A stretch of DNA of 64,000 nucleotides from Bin55 sp965205545 (GTDB taxonomy: Bacteria; Pseudomonadota; Gammaproteobacteria; Pseudomonadales; Azotimanducaceae), in the NCBI GenBank assembly GCA_965205545.1, contig OZ242170.1:620001-684000 (forward strand), read 5' to 3'. Both the position numbers and the translations under genes were made by a program. Positions within the stretch are counted from its first letter, which is position 1. Every line of letters begins with the position of its first letter. Shown here piece by piece: positions 42,774-52,320 of this stretch. The notes beneath the pieces were generated by a model. It did no database searches. It was not told where the DNA came from and saw only the letters and a program-made list of their open reading frames with translations.

Positions 42774-44744
42774 TTACCCACCCAAGTCGTCACTCATCGA
42801 ATCGTCATCGACCAATTCGGATTCACTTGAGGGTTCACTCGGTTCCTCTACTTCGCCATAGCGGGCAACGAGGACCTCTTTGAGCCTCGCGGGACGGAGA
42901 TTCTTCTCGATGATGCATCCTTCCGAGTCAAGCAAGTAGCCTTTGGGAATTGCGAGAACACCATAGGTAGTAGCGGTTGTACCTTCCCAACCATCCATCT
43001 CTCCTAGATCGATCCAAGGAAGTTCGTGCTCTGTCGATCCACCTTCCCAATCCTCGAATGCGCTATCAATCGAGACACCTACGATTTCGAATCCATGATC
43101 GTTGTACGCACCATACAGCTTCTTCAATTCAGGAAAATCTGCTATGCACGGTCCACACCAAGATGCCCAGAAGTCTATAAGTACAAGATCTCTCTCTGCG
43201 AGTACATCGTACAAAGCAACATCTGTACCTTCCAAGTTGGCGAGAGTGAATTCCGGCGCTCTTTGACCAGCGACTAAGCCCTTATTGTTGTTTTCAGACT
43301 CTATATACCAAACAAGCCGTTCCCTTCCGGGCGCAACACGGTTTGCAACCGTATCGGCATCGAGTTCCTTGGCAATTCTGTCGTAGACAAGGAGAGCATC
43401 GCTCCGGTTTTCAGCGTCATAGCCCCACGCACCCATCTCCAATGCGAGAAGTGATTGGAGAGCTGAATCAGGACTCTTGGCTATAGCTTGAAGGGCATTG
43501 CTGCGAATCTGCTCTGCTTGTCGTGAAACTTCGAAGTATTCGGACAATAAGGGATTGGTTGACGACGAAACGGGGCTTGACTGTTGTGCCGCCTCCGCAA
43601 CGTGCTCACATCCCTCTGCAGGTTCGATGGCAGTCTCTGACTGCGCTGCCGCAACCTGTTCTTCATCTGAGCCCTCGTTTTCCTCTGTTTCCGTGGAGGA
43701 GATTGTTGGGGAATCTGACTGATTGTCTTCTTCCGACGATTCATTGGCTACAGAATCACCTGAAGACTCGTCATTGGATACTTCTTCTTCATCGCTGGAA
43801 GCTGTTGCATCGCCCTGCTCTGCATCCAAGAACTCCAAATAGTTTTCGTATGCTTCTTGTTCCTTGTCTATCGCAGACAAGTACTCATCCGATTGTTGCC
43901 AACTTTCAACCAAGTCCGCATGCATACCCGACCCCGATGTCGCTAACAACTGCGTTACTGCGCCTCTCGCAGAGACTGTGATCTCACTGTTGGGTTCCGC
44001 GACGATGTCTCGCGTCGACGCGTAATAGCCCATTCCAGCCGATACAGACACGGTTACGATAGTTGGTTCGTCGATATCTGCTTCTAATCGAAAACTACCT
44101 TCATCTAGCAGCACTGTGCCCAAATCTAGCGTCTGACGTTCGCCTTCGTCGTTGGTTTGCATGCCCCATGCAGTAGCAACTGCATGCGAGAGATCCTCGT
44201 CAACTGAACTAAAGTCACCCGCTATAGAGAATTTCTTCCCATCATCTTTCGACTGCTGCGACTCTCCGACCAACACCAGTTGATCTGATGGGTACATTCC
44301 CATGTAGTCCATGAGTGCGAATCGAATGTTCTTGCCGCTAGACAACACGGTAGTCATTTTGAGAGGTTCTTCCGTTCCGACATCTGCGGAGATTTCGACG
44401 GTAGTTGGCTCTTTGATTTCCCCCGAGTGCGTCAACTTTCCATCGACGAAACTTCCGGTGAATAATTGGACCGTTTCCGTCTCCCCCGCTTCGTTCGTTG
44501 TTTCGTACGAAATCGAAAGCTCTACGTTGGACGAATCGAGACCTTGTTCTGAATCCTGATCCGACGTTGTGTCAGCATTTTCAGTCTCGGTGTCCGTGCT
44601 AGAGTTCGCTTCCGGATCTTCAACAACAATGAACTCACCAGAGATTGTGTAAGTCGATGGCGGACCAGAACTACAGGAGGCAAGAAGTGCCACTACTATA
44701 GTCAATCCAACCAAGCTAAGTACCTGTTTCATTTGAATTTGCAT
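42774..44744 (-). CDS. Lipoprotein with C-terminal TlpA-type thioredoxin domain and acidic insert
   Basis: About 656 residues; ATGs at 44744 and 44732 are both possible. The signal ends in lipobox LLASC, giving a lipid-anchored Cys. Residues about 35-290 are a beta-rich DUF4369-like region in two copies (YTISGEF, KKFSIAGDF). Residues about 310-390 are an extreme Glu/Ser/Asp low-complexity linker. The C-terminal 150 residues are thioredoxin-like with LIDFWASWCGPCIADFPEL (CGPC active site) and FEIVGVSID. It should reduce disulfides or cytochrome-related thiols on the periplasmic face. It sits inside the conjugative-element remnant, where such a gene is not standard, so it may be cargo. Confidence 0.8.
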   Translation of the reverse strand: MQIQMKQVLSLVGLTIVVALLASCSSGPPSTYTISGEFIVVEDPEANSSTDTETENADTTSDQDSEQGLDSSNVELSISYETTNEAGETETVQLFTGSFVDGKLTHSGEIKEPTTVEISADVGTEEPLKMTTVLSSGKNIRFALMDYMGMYPSDQLVLVGESQQSKDDGKKFSIAGDFSSVDEDLSHAVATAWGMQTNDEGERQTLDLGTVLLDEGSFRLEADIDEPTIVTVSVSAGMGYYASTRDIVAEPNSEITVSARGAVTQLLATSGSGMHADLVESWQQSDEYLSAIDKEQEAYENYLEFLDAEQGDATASSDEEEVSNDESSGDSVANESSEEDNQSDSPTISSTETEENEGSDEEQVAAAQSETAIEPAEGCEHVAEAAQQSSPVSSSTNPLLSEYFEVSRQAEQIRSNALQAIAKSPDSALQSLLALEMGAWGYDAENRSDALLVYDRIAKELDADTVANRVAPGRERLVWYIESENNNKGLVAGQRAPEFTLANLEGTDVALYDVLAERDLVLIDFWASWCGPCIADFPELKKLYGAYNDHGFEIVGVSIDSAFEDWEGGSTEHELPWIDLGEMDGWEGTTATTYGVLAIPKGYLLDSEGCIIEKNLRPARLKEVLVARYGEVEEPSEPSSESELVDDDSMSDDLGG

Positions 44745-44997
44745 TCCCAATTTGATCCTTAATCGCTATTGTAGCCCTAGACGCAGGGTTTTCCCCATCC
44801 AAGGCACAAACAACTCTAGATCTATTGGAACCTGAGCATTCGTTCCGCAGTTTCTTCTAGGGCTAGCCTATATCCACTCATCCAAAGAGAACGTCAGACC
44901 AACAATTGAATCAATTACCTTTCGGGTTCAGAAAGTTGTTGCCGTTGGCAAAGGCAAAACGAGTTGTCTAAATCAAGCCAAGGATGGACTAAGTCAA

Positions 44998-45720
44998 TTA
45001 GAGATACTTCTTGAAGCGAGAACTCGCAACAGACAGCAACATTGCGAATATGCATGAAAACCAAGCAATGGTCCATCCAATGTTCAGTGTCCAGGGCCAT
45101 ACGATGAAGACCAATGAGTAAGCCCAGAGCACTGGGCCAATCAACCTTCTCGCAGCGTTGTAGATCCTTGAACTTTCCCGGCCTCCCGACCAGCGCCGAA
45201 TGTCGCGTCTTACCAGTCCATCTGTAAACCCTACAACACCTAGAGTAGCTGCCACAGCAATGCCAATACTCAATGCGGCGAACCGTAACGCCAGGGCTCG
45301 AACGAATTCAAAGGCAATTGCAACGTAGTGATCAAGCATTAGAGCGACCTTTTCGATAGATTTCGCTAGCGGACTTGGAGTCTTGGTTTGATTGGAGGTT
45401 TCACGATGTGCACCCACATCTTGTGAGGCAAGAAGCCCTAATGCCGCGTCAATCCAAACCAAATAAACACTATGCAATTGATCGAACAAGTCCATCGATC
45501 GCGAACCGGCTTGGGCTTTCAATGCGCTGTGCTCTATGGCGACTCGTTCTCGAAGTCTCGTACCGTCATGGGGGTCCCACAAATGCCCCATTCCTGCGAA
45601 TTCAATTGCAACCCCTAGAACGACAAAAAGCACTAGGCTTCCGACAGCCTTGAGAACTAAGCCAATTGTCGACGTGATGGGGTTGGAGGTTTCTGTCTTG
45701 CGACTAGCCGACTTCGTCAA
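44998..45720 (-). CDS. ICE membrane protein, PFL_4697/TIGR03747 (DUF4400) family
   Basis: 240 residues from a TTG start. Helices lie at about 20-45, 135-165 and 195-235. Diagnostic phrases are DGLVRRDIRRWSGGRESSRIYNAARRLIGP and VWPWTLNIGW, typical of the DUF4400 family that follows TraD in PFGI-1-like conjugative elements. It is an inner-membrane part or accessory of the conjugation machine. It follows TraD by 41 bp, as expected, but the next standard genes of the type IV secretion operon are missing. Confidence 0.85.
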   Translation of the reverse strand: MTKSASRKTETSNPITSTIGLVLKAVGSLVLFVVLGVAIEFAGMGHLWDPHDGTRLRERVAIEHSALKAQAGSRSMDLFDQLHSVYLVWIDAALGLLASQDVGAHRETSNQTKTPSPLAKSIEKVALMLDHYVAIAFEFVRALALRFAALSIGIAVAATLGVVGFTDGLVRRDIRRWSGGRESSRIYNAARRLIGPVLWAYSLVFIVWPWTLNIGWTIAWFSCIFAMLLSVASSRFKKYL

Positions 45721-45761
45721 ATTGACAACTTCAATCTAGATGATCTGAAGCATTTCCGCGG

Positions 45762-47747
45762 CTATCCGTCTGTGGTCGCCTGCGAGTACCGGTGAGTCAC
45801 TTGATTCAGGAGCTCGTTAGCGTCGGTCGGCATGAATGGATCATGCTTATCCGGTAGCGGGAATCGAACCTTCCACAGATTTCCTCCCTCCAAGAGAGCA
45901 AAAGCTTGTCCGCGAGGCAAAGCCACAATGTCAGCAGGACTGAGGAGCGCAGCCTCATTGGTAGTCAGTCGATCATCATTTCGTGCCTGAAAGCTCAGTC
46001 GTCCGTGCGTGTCTCGTGCATCTGATGCACCAGATGTGCCCGCCAGGGCTCGAAGTTCGATCCGGGGCAATTGCTTGGTTAGGATTTCTGCAGTTGCGAG
46101 CTCTTTCACTCGCAACATGATCAATGAATTGAAGTTTCCAGCGATTTGGCCGGATTTTGCGCGGTCTCCCACGCGGGCTTCAATGTCCGACATGGTTTGA
46201 GTGTAGGCAGTAACTTGAAAACCTGCGCCGCCAGCTTTGTTAAGCAACGGCACAAACTCGTCCCCAATGAGCTCGTTGAATTCGTCCGCGTGTATGCAGA
46301 CTCGAGGCGGCTCCTGGAATTCTTGACCTTCTCCACGAATTCCAAACTTGTAAAGGTACCCCGCAACCGAAACTAGGTCGGCAAACATGGAGTTTCCTAC
46401 GGCGCCCGCAACCATGGAATCAGAAAGCGCATCAAGACCGATATAGACAATCCCACCTTTCCTTATGACATCAAGCCACTCAATCATTGGACGGTGGTCC
46501 GGACGGTCCTCCGTGGGCGATATGAGCTCGGCAATGGGTCCCGTTGTCAGTTTTTCCATGAGCGGACCTACCGAGGAGACAATCTTGTCAAAGTAGGTCC
46601 GGTCGTACTTGAACGCTGAAATCAATCCATCCAACACAGGATCCTCGATGGCGAATTCCTGGACATACTTGTACAGTGCAACTGCCTGCGGATCTCTCCC
46701 CTTCAACGCATTCGGCAAATTTCTTTGACTCGTAGACTTCTCGATTTGCTTGACGTGAGCCGCCCAGCCTGCTTGCTGGGTACGCATCAAGAGATTTCTA
46801 GTGTATTCTATGAAAAGAGGTTCAATATCATTAATATATTTTCTTATTTTCAAGTAGTTTGGAGTATTGCCAAGAGCAACTATCGCATGTGCGATGATGT
46901 TTACGAATCGCCATGCGAACTCCCGGAATGCTGAGGAACTTCCTCCACCAGGCAATTGATTGGCTATTCGTGTTGCAACTTCGGTGATGCGCGAAAACCG
47001 GCCAATGGCGTTGTATCTGCAGGAGTGTTCTGGGTAGCCCAAATGAAACATTGAGAACTGGTTTCCCCTACCCCAGCGCCTGGCCTCTGCGTAGGTTCTG
47101 CACAGCAAGTCCATGTCGCCTTTGGGATCGAAGACCAAGACAACGTGGCCGTTTCTGATGTCTTGCGCAAGCAACAGTTCGGCCAGACGCGTCTTACCAA
47201 CGCGAGTAGTGCCCAAAACCAAGGTGTGGCCGACTCTATCGGCTGAATTCAGCCACACGTTTTGCTTTCTCAGTTCGACCCCATGCAGTTCTGGCTTTCC
47301 ACTGACAGGCAGCGACCGTGCTCCATTTGCAGTGACTAGCCATGGACAGCATTTCTCGAGCATTGATCTCCACCGGCTCGCAGATTCCCGTTGAATGTAC
47401 TTTCGACACTCAGGGCGTCTGGTGTCAGCCAGTCGCTGTGCGTGCTTCTGCGTCCACTTGAATCCTTCTCCAAGGTAGACGAACCCGCGTTTTCTGGGGA
47501 TTTTCGCCGTTAGCATGTTGCAAGAACGGGATCGCAATAAGCCTTTTTGGTAGCAAATCACTGCAATCCCTTGAATTCCTCGAATCACGGCGAGCAAAGC
47601 GAATGCCAATGCCACTCCATACGCAAAATAACGTGGCAGGTAAAAAGACCTGTAGGCAAATAGCAAAACCAATGAAGCTAGCGTCGCGACGCACGAGGAC
47701 CAAAGCTCAATGGGAGCGCGCAACAACGCTTCAACCGGGTGTTTCAT
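45762..47747 (-). CDS. traD: Conjugative coupling factor TraD (SXT/TOL type)
   Basis: 661 residues. Two N-terminal helices (about 15-70) precede a cytoplasmic ATPase with Walker A LVLGTTRVGKTRLAELLL, Walker B HVVLVFDPKGDMDLL and a later FNELIGDEFVPLLNKAGGAGFQVTAYTQTMSDIEAR block, as in TIGR03743. It couples the relaxosome to the type IV secretion channel and pumps DNA. The frame is intact. Its stop-to-start overlaps with the transglycosylase gene show normal ICE operon order. Confidence 0.92.
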   Translation of the reverse strand: MKHPVEALLRAPIELWSSCVATLASLVLLFAYRSFYLPRYFAYGVALAFALLAVIRGIQGIAVICYQKGLLRSRSCNMLTAKIPRKRGFVYLGEGFKWTQKHAQRLADTRRPECRKYIQRESASRWRSMLEKCCPWLVTANGARSLPVSGKPELHGVELRKQNVWLNSADRVGHTLVLGTTRVGKTRLAELLLAQDIRNGHVVLVFDPKGDMDLLCRTYAEARRWGRGNQFSMFHLGYPEHSCRYNAIGRFSRITEVATRIANQLPGGGSSSAFREFAWRFVNIIAHAIVALGNTPNYLKIRKYINDIEPLFIEYTRNLLMRTQQAGWAAHVKQIEKSTSQRNLPNALKGRDPQAVALYKYVQEFAIEDPVLDGLISAFKYDRTYFDKIVSSVGPLMEKLTTGPIAELISPTEDRPDHRPMIEWLDVIRKGGIVYIGLDALSDSMVAGAVGNSMFADLVSVAGYLYKFGIRGEGQEFQEPPRVCIHADEFNELIGDEFVPLLNKAGGAGFQVTAYTQTMSDIEARVGDRAKSGQIAGNFNSLIMLRVKELATAEILTKQLPRIELRALAGTSGASDARDTHGRLSFQARNDDRLTTNEAALLSPADIVALPRGQAFALLEGGNLWKVRFPLPDKHDPFMPTDANELLNQVTHRYSQATTDG

Positions 47748-48334
47748 TCGACAGAATGCTCTGTTAAGTACTTGTTTTTCCTTGACACTGAGACATAGCT
47801 ATCAAAGTTGCGGCGTACTCGATCTCTGTATTTTTCCGCTCGCTCAGCTGAATTTGGCGCGTGGTAGCAGCCAACCGCAAGCCACCAATCCCGTTCGCGT
47901 TCATAGCAGGTCCGAAGAATGTCTGCCCCTACGGCGAGATTCCTAATGGGGCTTAACGCCTGATAGGCGGATTCAAACTTGTCGCTGTGGTAGTGCCAAT
48001 TGACTTGCATCAAGCCAATATCGACTAAAGTCTTGCCCTCAGCTAGTTTGCTCCGCAGCTCTCTATTCGCTAGGTTACGACTGGCAAACACCTTGCCGCT
48101 CCCACCGATGTTCAGGGTCCAGGGCCATGGTCGAAAACCGTGCTCTTCATCCACTGTACGTCCGCTTTCGGTCAACGCAATGGCATAGAGCAAGGCTGCC
48201 GGTACGCGAGCCGCGTTAGCCGCCTTCAAGTAAGAATCGGGGATTACGTCTGACTCCTCCTCGAGGTTTGAGGAGCTGCCAAGCATGAGCAGACTGATTA
48301 GTGCAAGGCAACGCGCAACACGTTCATGCATCAC
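47744..48334 (-). CDS. ICE lytic transglycosylase
   Basis: 196 residues with a signal sequence (VARCLALISLLMLGSSS). The SLT-type catalytic Glu lies in YAIALTESGRT, with later IGLMQVNWHYH and AYQALSPIRNLAVGADILRTCY, typical of conjugation-associated transglycosylases. It opens peptidoglycan for the secretion apparatus. It overlaps TraD by 4 bases and the PFL_4693 gene by 4 bases. Confidence 0.88.
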   Translation of the reverse strand: MMHERVARCLALISLLMLGSSSNLEEESDVIPDSYLKAANAARVPAALLYAIALTESGRTVDEEHGFRPWPWTLNIGGSGKVFASRNLANRELRSKLAEGKTLVDIGLMQVNWHYHSDKFESAYQALSPIRNLAVGADILRTCYERERDWWLAVGCYHAPNSAERAEKYRDRVRRNFDSYVSVSRKNKYLTEHSVE

Positions 48335-49095
48335 TGCAGCTTTTCGATGGGAAAGTCCAGTGATTCCTCGCCTCGGCGCAACATGAGGAATGGAACCTTG
48401 TGCATGCGGGGAACCAATGTCTCTAGAGATCCATTGTCGGCGTTCAACGTGATCTTGTTGGATCGAACGTCCAACGGCGCGATGCCTCGTTCTCGTGCCC
48501 AGTTTCGAATCTGGACGTGGTCATCCGTACTCGTACCCACAAAGTAGACGTCGATCCCGTTTACTTGTTGAAGCAATTGAGCAGTGCGTTCGTAGATGAC
48601 CTCGCAAGCTAAGCAATCCAGTGAAGTGAAGTACATGATGCGATCTGTGGGAAGGAGTTCTAGCTCGTCGTCTGTCACCGAAGGTAGAAGCTTTGGATCG
48701 ATGAGCGGCATGTCTGCAACAATCTCCCTGACTGCTTGATCGTATGCTTTCTGAAACTTGAGAACGCGGTCTGCATCCTCAATCATCATTTGTGCCCAAG
48801 CCTGTGCGTAGTGACTACGCTCAGCGTCGTTTCTCGCATGGATGCCTAGCACCTCGATGGGTGAGATATCTTTAGTACTCAACCTACCCCGAATGCCTCG
48901 CAGAAGCTCGAGATGGCGCACCCACTCTTCGTTGGACAACCCCCACAGAGCTGCCTCGGTGGTTTGCACAGAGACAGATGTGCCTATCTGTGTATTAGTA
49001 CGATTTAGGGAAAGCTCGTTAACCTGGGTGATAGTTTGAGCATTCACTCCACACGCAACTAGAGAAAGAAATAAGACTATCGATGTGAACCTCAT
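48331..49095 (-). CDS. ICE protein, PFL_4693/TIGR03759 family
   Basis: 254 residues with signal peptide (MRFTSIVLFLSLVACGVNA). AALWGLSNEEWVRHLELLRGIRG and ISPIEVLGIHARNDAERSHYAQAWAQM are diagnostic. A thioredoxin-like second half has SLDCLACEVIYERTAQLL with a CLAC motif and YFVGTSTDD. It is periplasmic and of unknown exact role in conjugation, always next to the transglycosylase and TraD in PFGI-1-type elements. Confidence 0.87.
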   Translation of the reverse strand: MRFTSIVLFLSLVACGVNAQTITQVNELSLNRTNTQIGTSVSVQTTEAALWGLSNEEWVRHLELLRGIRGRLSTKDISPIEVLGIHARNDAERSHYAQAWAQMMIEDADRVLKFQKAYDQAVREIVADMPLIDPKLLPSVTDDELELLPTDRIMYFTSLDCLACEVIYERTAQLLQQVNGIDVYFVGTSTDDHVQIRNWARERGIAPLDVRSNKITLNADNGSLETLVPRMHKVPFLMLRRGEESLDFPIEKLQ

Positions 49096-49439
49096 TCTTC
49101 GAAGTCCTCCGTTTCTATATCAGTACTTGCATCGATTGGCTCAGAGAGTACGTCCTCATCCTCAGAAAGCTCTCTAACCCCAGCTTTAGCTGGCTCTAAC
49201 ACATCGTTATCGGATTGTTGAGAAGTGCGTTCAGTACTAGTTTCCAGCGCAAGGTTGCGATAAGGCACACCTTCATCCGAGTACCTGCAACTGAACAAAT
49301 TGGCAGAATTGGAAGAATCCAATTGATTGGATTCCAGCGTTTGGTCAAGCGCTTCCACAACCTCCACATTGCGTGTGCCACTGAATTCCTGAAAAAATAC
49401 CACAACACCCAGAAACAGAACAATGACCAATGGGTTCAT
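49092..49439 (-). CDS. Small ICE membrane-anchored protein
   Basis: About 115 residues from ATG 49439. One N-terminal hydrophobic segment (MNPLVIVLFLGVVVFFQEF) is followed by an acidic tail with one Cys (FSCRYSDEG) and EDEDVLSEPIDASTDIETEDFEE. It fits between PilL and PFL_4693 with 4-base overlaps, where such elements often carry a small poorly conserved gene. No known domain. Confidence 0.65.
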   Translation of the reverse strand: MNPLVIVLFLGVVVFFQEFSGTRNVEVVEALDQTLESNQLDSSNSANLFSCRYSDEGVPYRNLALETSTERTSQQSDNDVLEPAKAGVRELSEDEDVLSEPIDASTDIETEDFEE

Positions 49440-49873
49440 TTCGACTCCTTGAAGCGATCGTCGCACAGCTCGAAGCCGACAAGACGATGGACGGGGTCCT
49501 GAACCACTCGCCAAACGGGGCCTGCTAGCGTCTCCAATGTCGACTTCAATGGCATTGGACCTAGCCTACGATGAGCTTTGGGTAGAGGAAGATCGAGAAG
49601 AATTTCCATGCGTTCGTCTACAGACTGTGGAGACGCGAGACGAAAGCCCTGATCTTGAATGGAGAACCTAATGGCATCTCCAACCGTACCGATAACGTCC
49701 GGAAACTCTATGGTTGCGATGGTCTGGAAAACATCCTCTTGCGACTCCGTGGGAACAGGTTGAATTGAGGAGTAACGACCGACTTGAACCTCTTCGTTGG
49801 CTTGAACCGGCATAGTGACGATAAAAAGAAAGAAGAGACCGATGGTCGATCTTGTAAGAAGACGGGAAATCAT
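49436..49873 (-). CDS. ICE PilL N-terminal-type protein (TIGR03748)
   Basis: About 145 residues from ATG 49873. A start at 49924 is possible but hides the signal peptide (RLLTRSTIGLFFLFIVTMPVQA). VGRYSSIQPVPTESQEDVFQ, TIEFPDVIGTVGDAIRF, LLDLPLPKAHRRLGPMPLKSTLETLAGPVWRVVQDPVHRLVGFEL is the classic short PilL domain of PFGI-1-like elements. It is periplasmic and linked to the conjugative pilus or secretin. It is the first gene of the coupling block. Confidence 0.88.
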   Translation of the reverse strand: MISRLLTRSTIGLFFLFIVTMPVQANEEVQVGRYSSIQPVPTESQEDVFQTIATIEFPDVIGTVGDAIRFSIQDQGFRLASPQSVDERMEILLDLPLPKAHRRLGPMPLKSTLETLAGPVWRVVQDPVHRLVGFELCDDRFKESK

Positions 49874-49924
49874 AGAAATACGATGGCAAATAATGCGCAG
49901 TGTGCACATGCCACAGAATTCCAA

Positions 49925-50715
49925 AAGCGAAAATGAATTCAGAAACTGTCGGGATTACAAGCTTTAAGGCAAATGATCGAATTGCTTCATTGAAATCGAA
50001 CCGAAAAAAATTTCATCCATCGATAATGACTAATCCAAATGAGATGTCAAGTTCCATGGATTTAACATATGAAATAAGGGCGCAAAGTAATCTCTGCGCC
50101 CTTTTCATCTCTGAACTCGAGAGTTCAAACAGCAAATTAAGGTTAGTGTCTTTGACCAGTCTGGGTGATTTGCCCAGCAGCGCTTATGCGAACTCGTCCC
50201 GAGGCTTTAAACTCGTGGAACTCTCTGCCTGAAAGCATGATTCGACAGTCGTAGACTCGTCACATGTATCCAGCAAGCTAGGTAGCTTTGGGTTCGACCC
50301 CGCCTTAGTCAGGGAAACTCGTCAAGCAAGTCTTGAAGAAGTATTGGATCCGTCGCCCAGGGCGACTACGAACTCAAGAATCCGAATCGTTCACACCGCG
50401 ATATCCGCGCGGCACGGAAACACTATAGTTGCTCGCATTGTTCTTACGCAACGGTCGCAAGCAACCAAAAATTCCTCCGTGGAATGTAGTGAATAATGAA
50501 ACTGCTCTTGTAACTGAAGGTTGTTTTATGCAAGCTTAAATATGCGTATTTTTGGACATTTAACAGTAGTCGGCTGTCTTGGATCCCCACAGAAAACTGG
50601 GCGAAGACAGCGATCCTGTTAGCTATTGAGTGCGAACAACTCCGTTGCACCGTTGATTTGGCAGTGGGTTTGCGTGAGATGGATCCAAATCCAATGTCAA
50701 GTCAAAGTAGACGGT
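49925..50715. other. 790-bp stretch without a gene between PilL and the insertion sequence
   Basis: It contains a hairpin with T-tract (50078-50105) and a short palindrome, gtcgcccagggcgac (50352-50366). Short plus-strand frames lack an RBS and protein-like composition. It may include the original operon promoter and sequence disrupted by the IS. Confidence 0.4.
50078..50105 (+). terminator. Hairpin with T-tract in the PilL-IS gap
   Basis: gggcgca (50078-50084) pairs with tgcgccc (50095-50101) across a 10-nt loop, followed by TTTT. No plus-strand gene precedes it, so it may end a lost gene, a small RNA or antisense transcription. Confidence 0.5.
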
Positions 50716-50790
50716 ATGTTTTGACCTGCTCTCGACATGGACAGGAAAGGTATCCTGATCCATGTTTGAAGAACAAGGAGAACAGGTCAT

Positions 50791-51966
50791 ATGGATATTA
50801 CTACGAAAGACACGCCCACTTCCAGACGAGAGGGGCACGTCGGGCTGGATGTTCACAAGGACACCATTTCGGTGGCCGTGGCATGGCATGTGGCGGTGAC
50901 GGGAGAGTTGCGCGTGGACGATGTGGGAGTCGTTTCCAATCGAGCGGATCAGGTGGCGCGATTGGCGAGCGGCTTGTCGAGGCGCTACGGCGACCGGCTG
51001 AGCTTCGCCTACGAGGCGGGGCCCTGCGGATTCGCTCTGCATCGCCAGCTGGTGACCATGGGACATGGCTGCACGGTGGCGGCTCCGACGCTGATACCGA
51101 AGCGCAGCGGCAATCGGGTGAAGACGGATCGTCGCGATGCGCGCGAGTTGGCGCGCTTGAGTCTCACGGGACTTCTGACGCCGATATGGATCCCGGACCC
51201 GGAGCAGGAGTCGCTGCGCGATCTGGTGCGCTGTCGCATGGTCCTCAAGGATCAGATAGGAAGGGCGAGGAGGCGCATTCGACACTTCACGCTGCGCCGG
51301 AACCTGCAGCCGCCGCAAGGAGGCTCGACCTGGACTCGGACGTATCGGTCCTGGCTCAAGGACCTCAAGCTGGAGACTCCGGCGGCTCAGAAGGCGCTGC
51401 GGTGCCACCTCGACGTGCTGGAAGATTTGGAACGAAGATTCGAGGACCTGGAGCGCGACCTCGCGCGCGAAGTGGATGCTTCGGAGCTGAAAACGCTGGT
51501 CGACGAGCTCTGCGCCCTGCGGGGCGTCGGCAAGGTCGTCGCGGTGTCCTTGCTGGCGGAGGTGGGCGACTTGAGGCGTTTTCCCTCCGCGGGCGCGTTC
51601 ATGTCCTACCTGGGTCTGACCCCGAGCGAGCACAGCAGCGGCGGGCGTCGCAAAACGGGAGGCATCACCAAGACGGGCAACTCCCTGTTGCGCCGACTCA
51701 TGGTGGAAAGCGCATGGACCTATCGATTCTCGCCGCGCGAGACGCTGCATCTGCAGCGCAAGGCGAACTTGGCCTCTCGCTTCGCCAGGGAGAGAGCCTG
51801 GGCGGCGCAGAAGGACCTGTGCCATCGCTATCGCAGGATGGTGGAACGAGGCAAGAGCACGAAGACCGTCGCCGTCGCCGTGGCTCGATCCCTTGCAGGC
51901 TACGTGTGGGACATCGGCAATCACGCCATGAACCAGCTTGAGGCCACGAACCAAACCGTCGCCTGA
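50791..51966 (+). CDS. IS110-family transposase
   Basis: 391 residues from ATG 50791 with AAGGAG upstream. The N-terminal DEDD RuvC-like domain has VGLDVHKDTISVAVAW, FAYEAGPCGF and KTDRRDARELARL. The C-terminal Tnp20 domain has LRGVGKVVAVSLLAEVGDLRRF, AFMSYLGLTPSEHSSGGRR and ITKTGNSLLRRLMVESAW, including the catalytic Ser region. These enzymes use an element-encoded bridge (seek) RNA to choose target and donor DNA. The frame is intact, so the element may be active. Long antisense frames across it are artefacts of its GC-rich composition. Confidence 0.95.
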   Translation: MDITTKDTPTSRREGHVGLDVHKDTISVAVAWHVAVTGELRVDDVGVVSNRADQVARLASGLSRRYGDRLSFAYEAGPCGFALHRQLVTMGHGCTVAAPTLIPKRSGNRVKTDRRDARELARLSLTGLLTPIWIPDPEQESLRDLVRCRMVLKDQIGRARRRIRHFTLRRNLQPPQGGSTWTRTYRSWLKDLKLETPAAQKALRCHLDVLEDLERRFEDLERDLAREVDASELKTLVDELCALRGVGKVVAVSLLAEVGDLRRFPSAGAFMSYLGLTPSEHSSGGRRKTGGITKTGNSLLRRLMVESAWTYRFSPRETLHLQRKANLASRFARERAWAAQKDLCHRYRRMVERGKSTKTVAVAVARSLAGYVWDIGNHAMNQLEATNQTVA

Positions 51967-52237
51967 CCGAAACGAACAACTCACTCGAAGGAGAACCGAA
52001 CCCGGATCGAGCGACATGGATGCATGCTGGGAACCCTCGAAGATTCTATGTGGACGCCTCGCAAGAGGAACGAATCACGCTTGTAGACTGAGGCAAGCCC
52101 GTTGAAGCAGTACCGTTCTGTGGTAGCCAACCCACGCATGACAGAGTCCCAATGGTCCATTTCCACATCCATGTCGCTCCTTCGATTCGAAACGGACGCT
52201 GCTTTGTGAACCACTGGAGACAAATGAAATAAACTGT
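51967..52237 (+). ncRNA. Candidate bridge/seekRNA region of the IS1111-type element
   Basis: The 271 bases between the transposase stop and the right inverted repeat hold no gene. In IS1111-type elements the guide RNA is encoded in this downstream noncoding segment. I infer its presence from position only and did not fold it. Confidence 0.45.
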
Positions 52238-52320
52238 GCAGGTCAAAACATGACAGAATCTCGTTAGCCTCGATACTTGCGTACCCAGACTAACGGATTC
52301 TATCCCTGCGGGCAAAAGCC

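Larger units (their letters stand above)
50716..52251 (+). mobile_element. IS110-family, IS1111-type insertion sequence
   Basis: About 1.54 kb bounded by 14-bp perfect inverted repeats, atgttttgacctgc (50716-50729) and gcaggtcaaaacat (52238-52251). IS1111-type elements carry such repeats slightly inside their true ends, so a few more bases on each side may belong. The coding part is visibly more GC-rich than the surroundings, pointing to recent arrival. It is inserted between PilL and the DUF6573 gene. Confidence 0.8.

Noticed and set aside
49900..50232. 110-residue plus-strand frame
   Set aside because: No RBS, poor composition, and it is crossed by a hairpin terminator.
50288..50310. tRNA/tmRNA-like T-loop (gggttcgacccc)
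   Set aside because: No acceptor stem, anticodon arm or CCA region could be paired around it.
50352..50366. Palindrome gtcgcccagggcgac as an origin or attachment core
   Set aside because: Single short palindrome with no second copy, iterons or nearby integrase.
50658..51941. 427-residue plus-strand frame overlapping the transposase
   Set aside because: Low-complexity Gly/Arg-rich shadow of the transposase in another frame.
50623..52017. 464-residue minus-strand frame across the transposase
   Set aside because: It is antisense to a well-supported IS110 transposase; Arg/His/Gln-rich composition is that of a GC-rich shadow frame.
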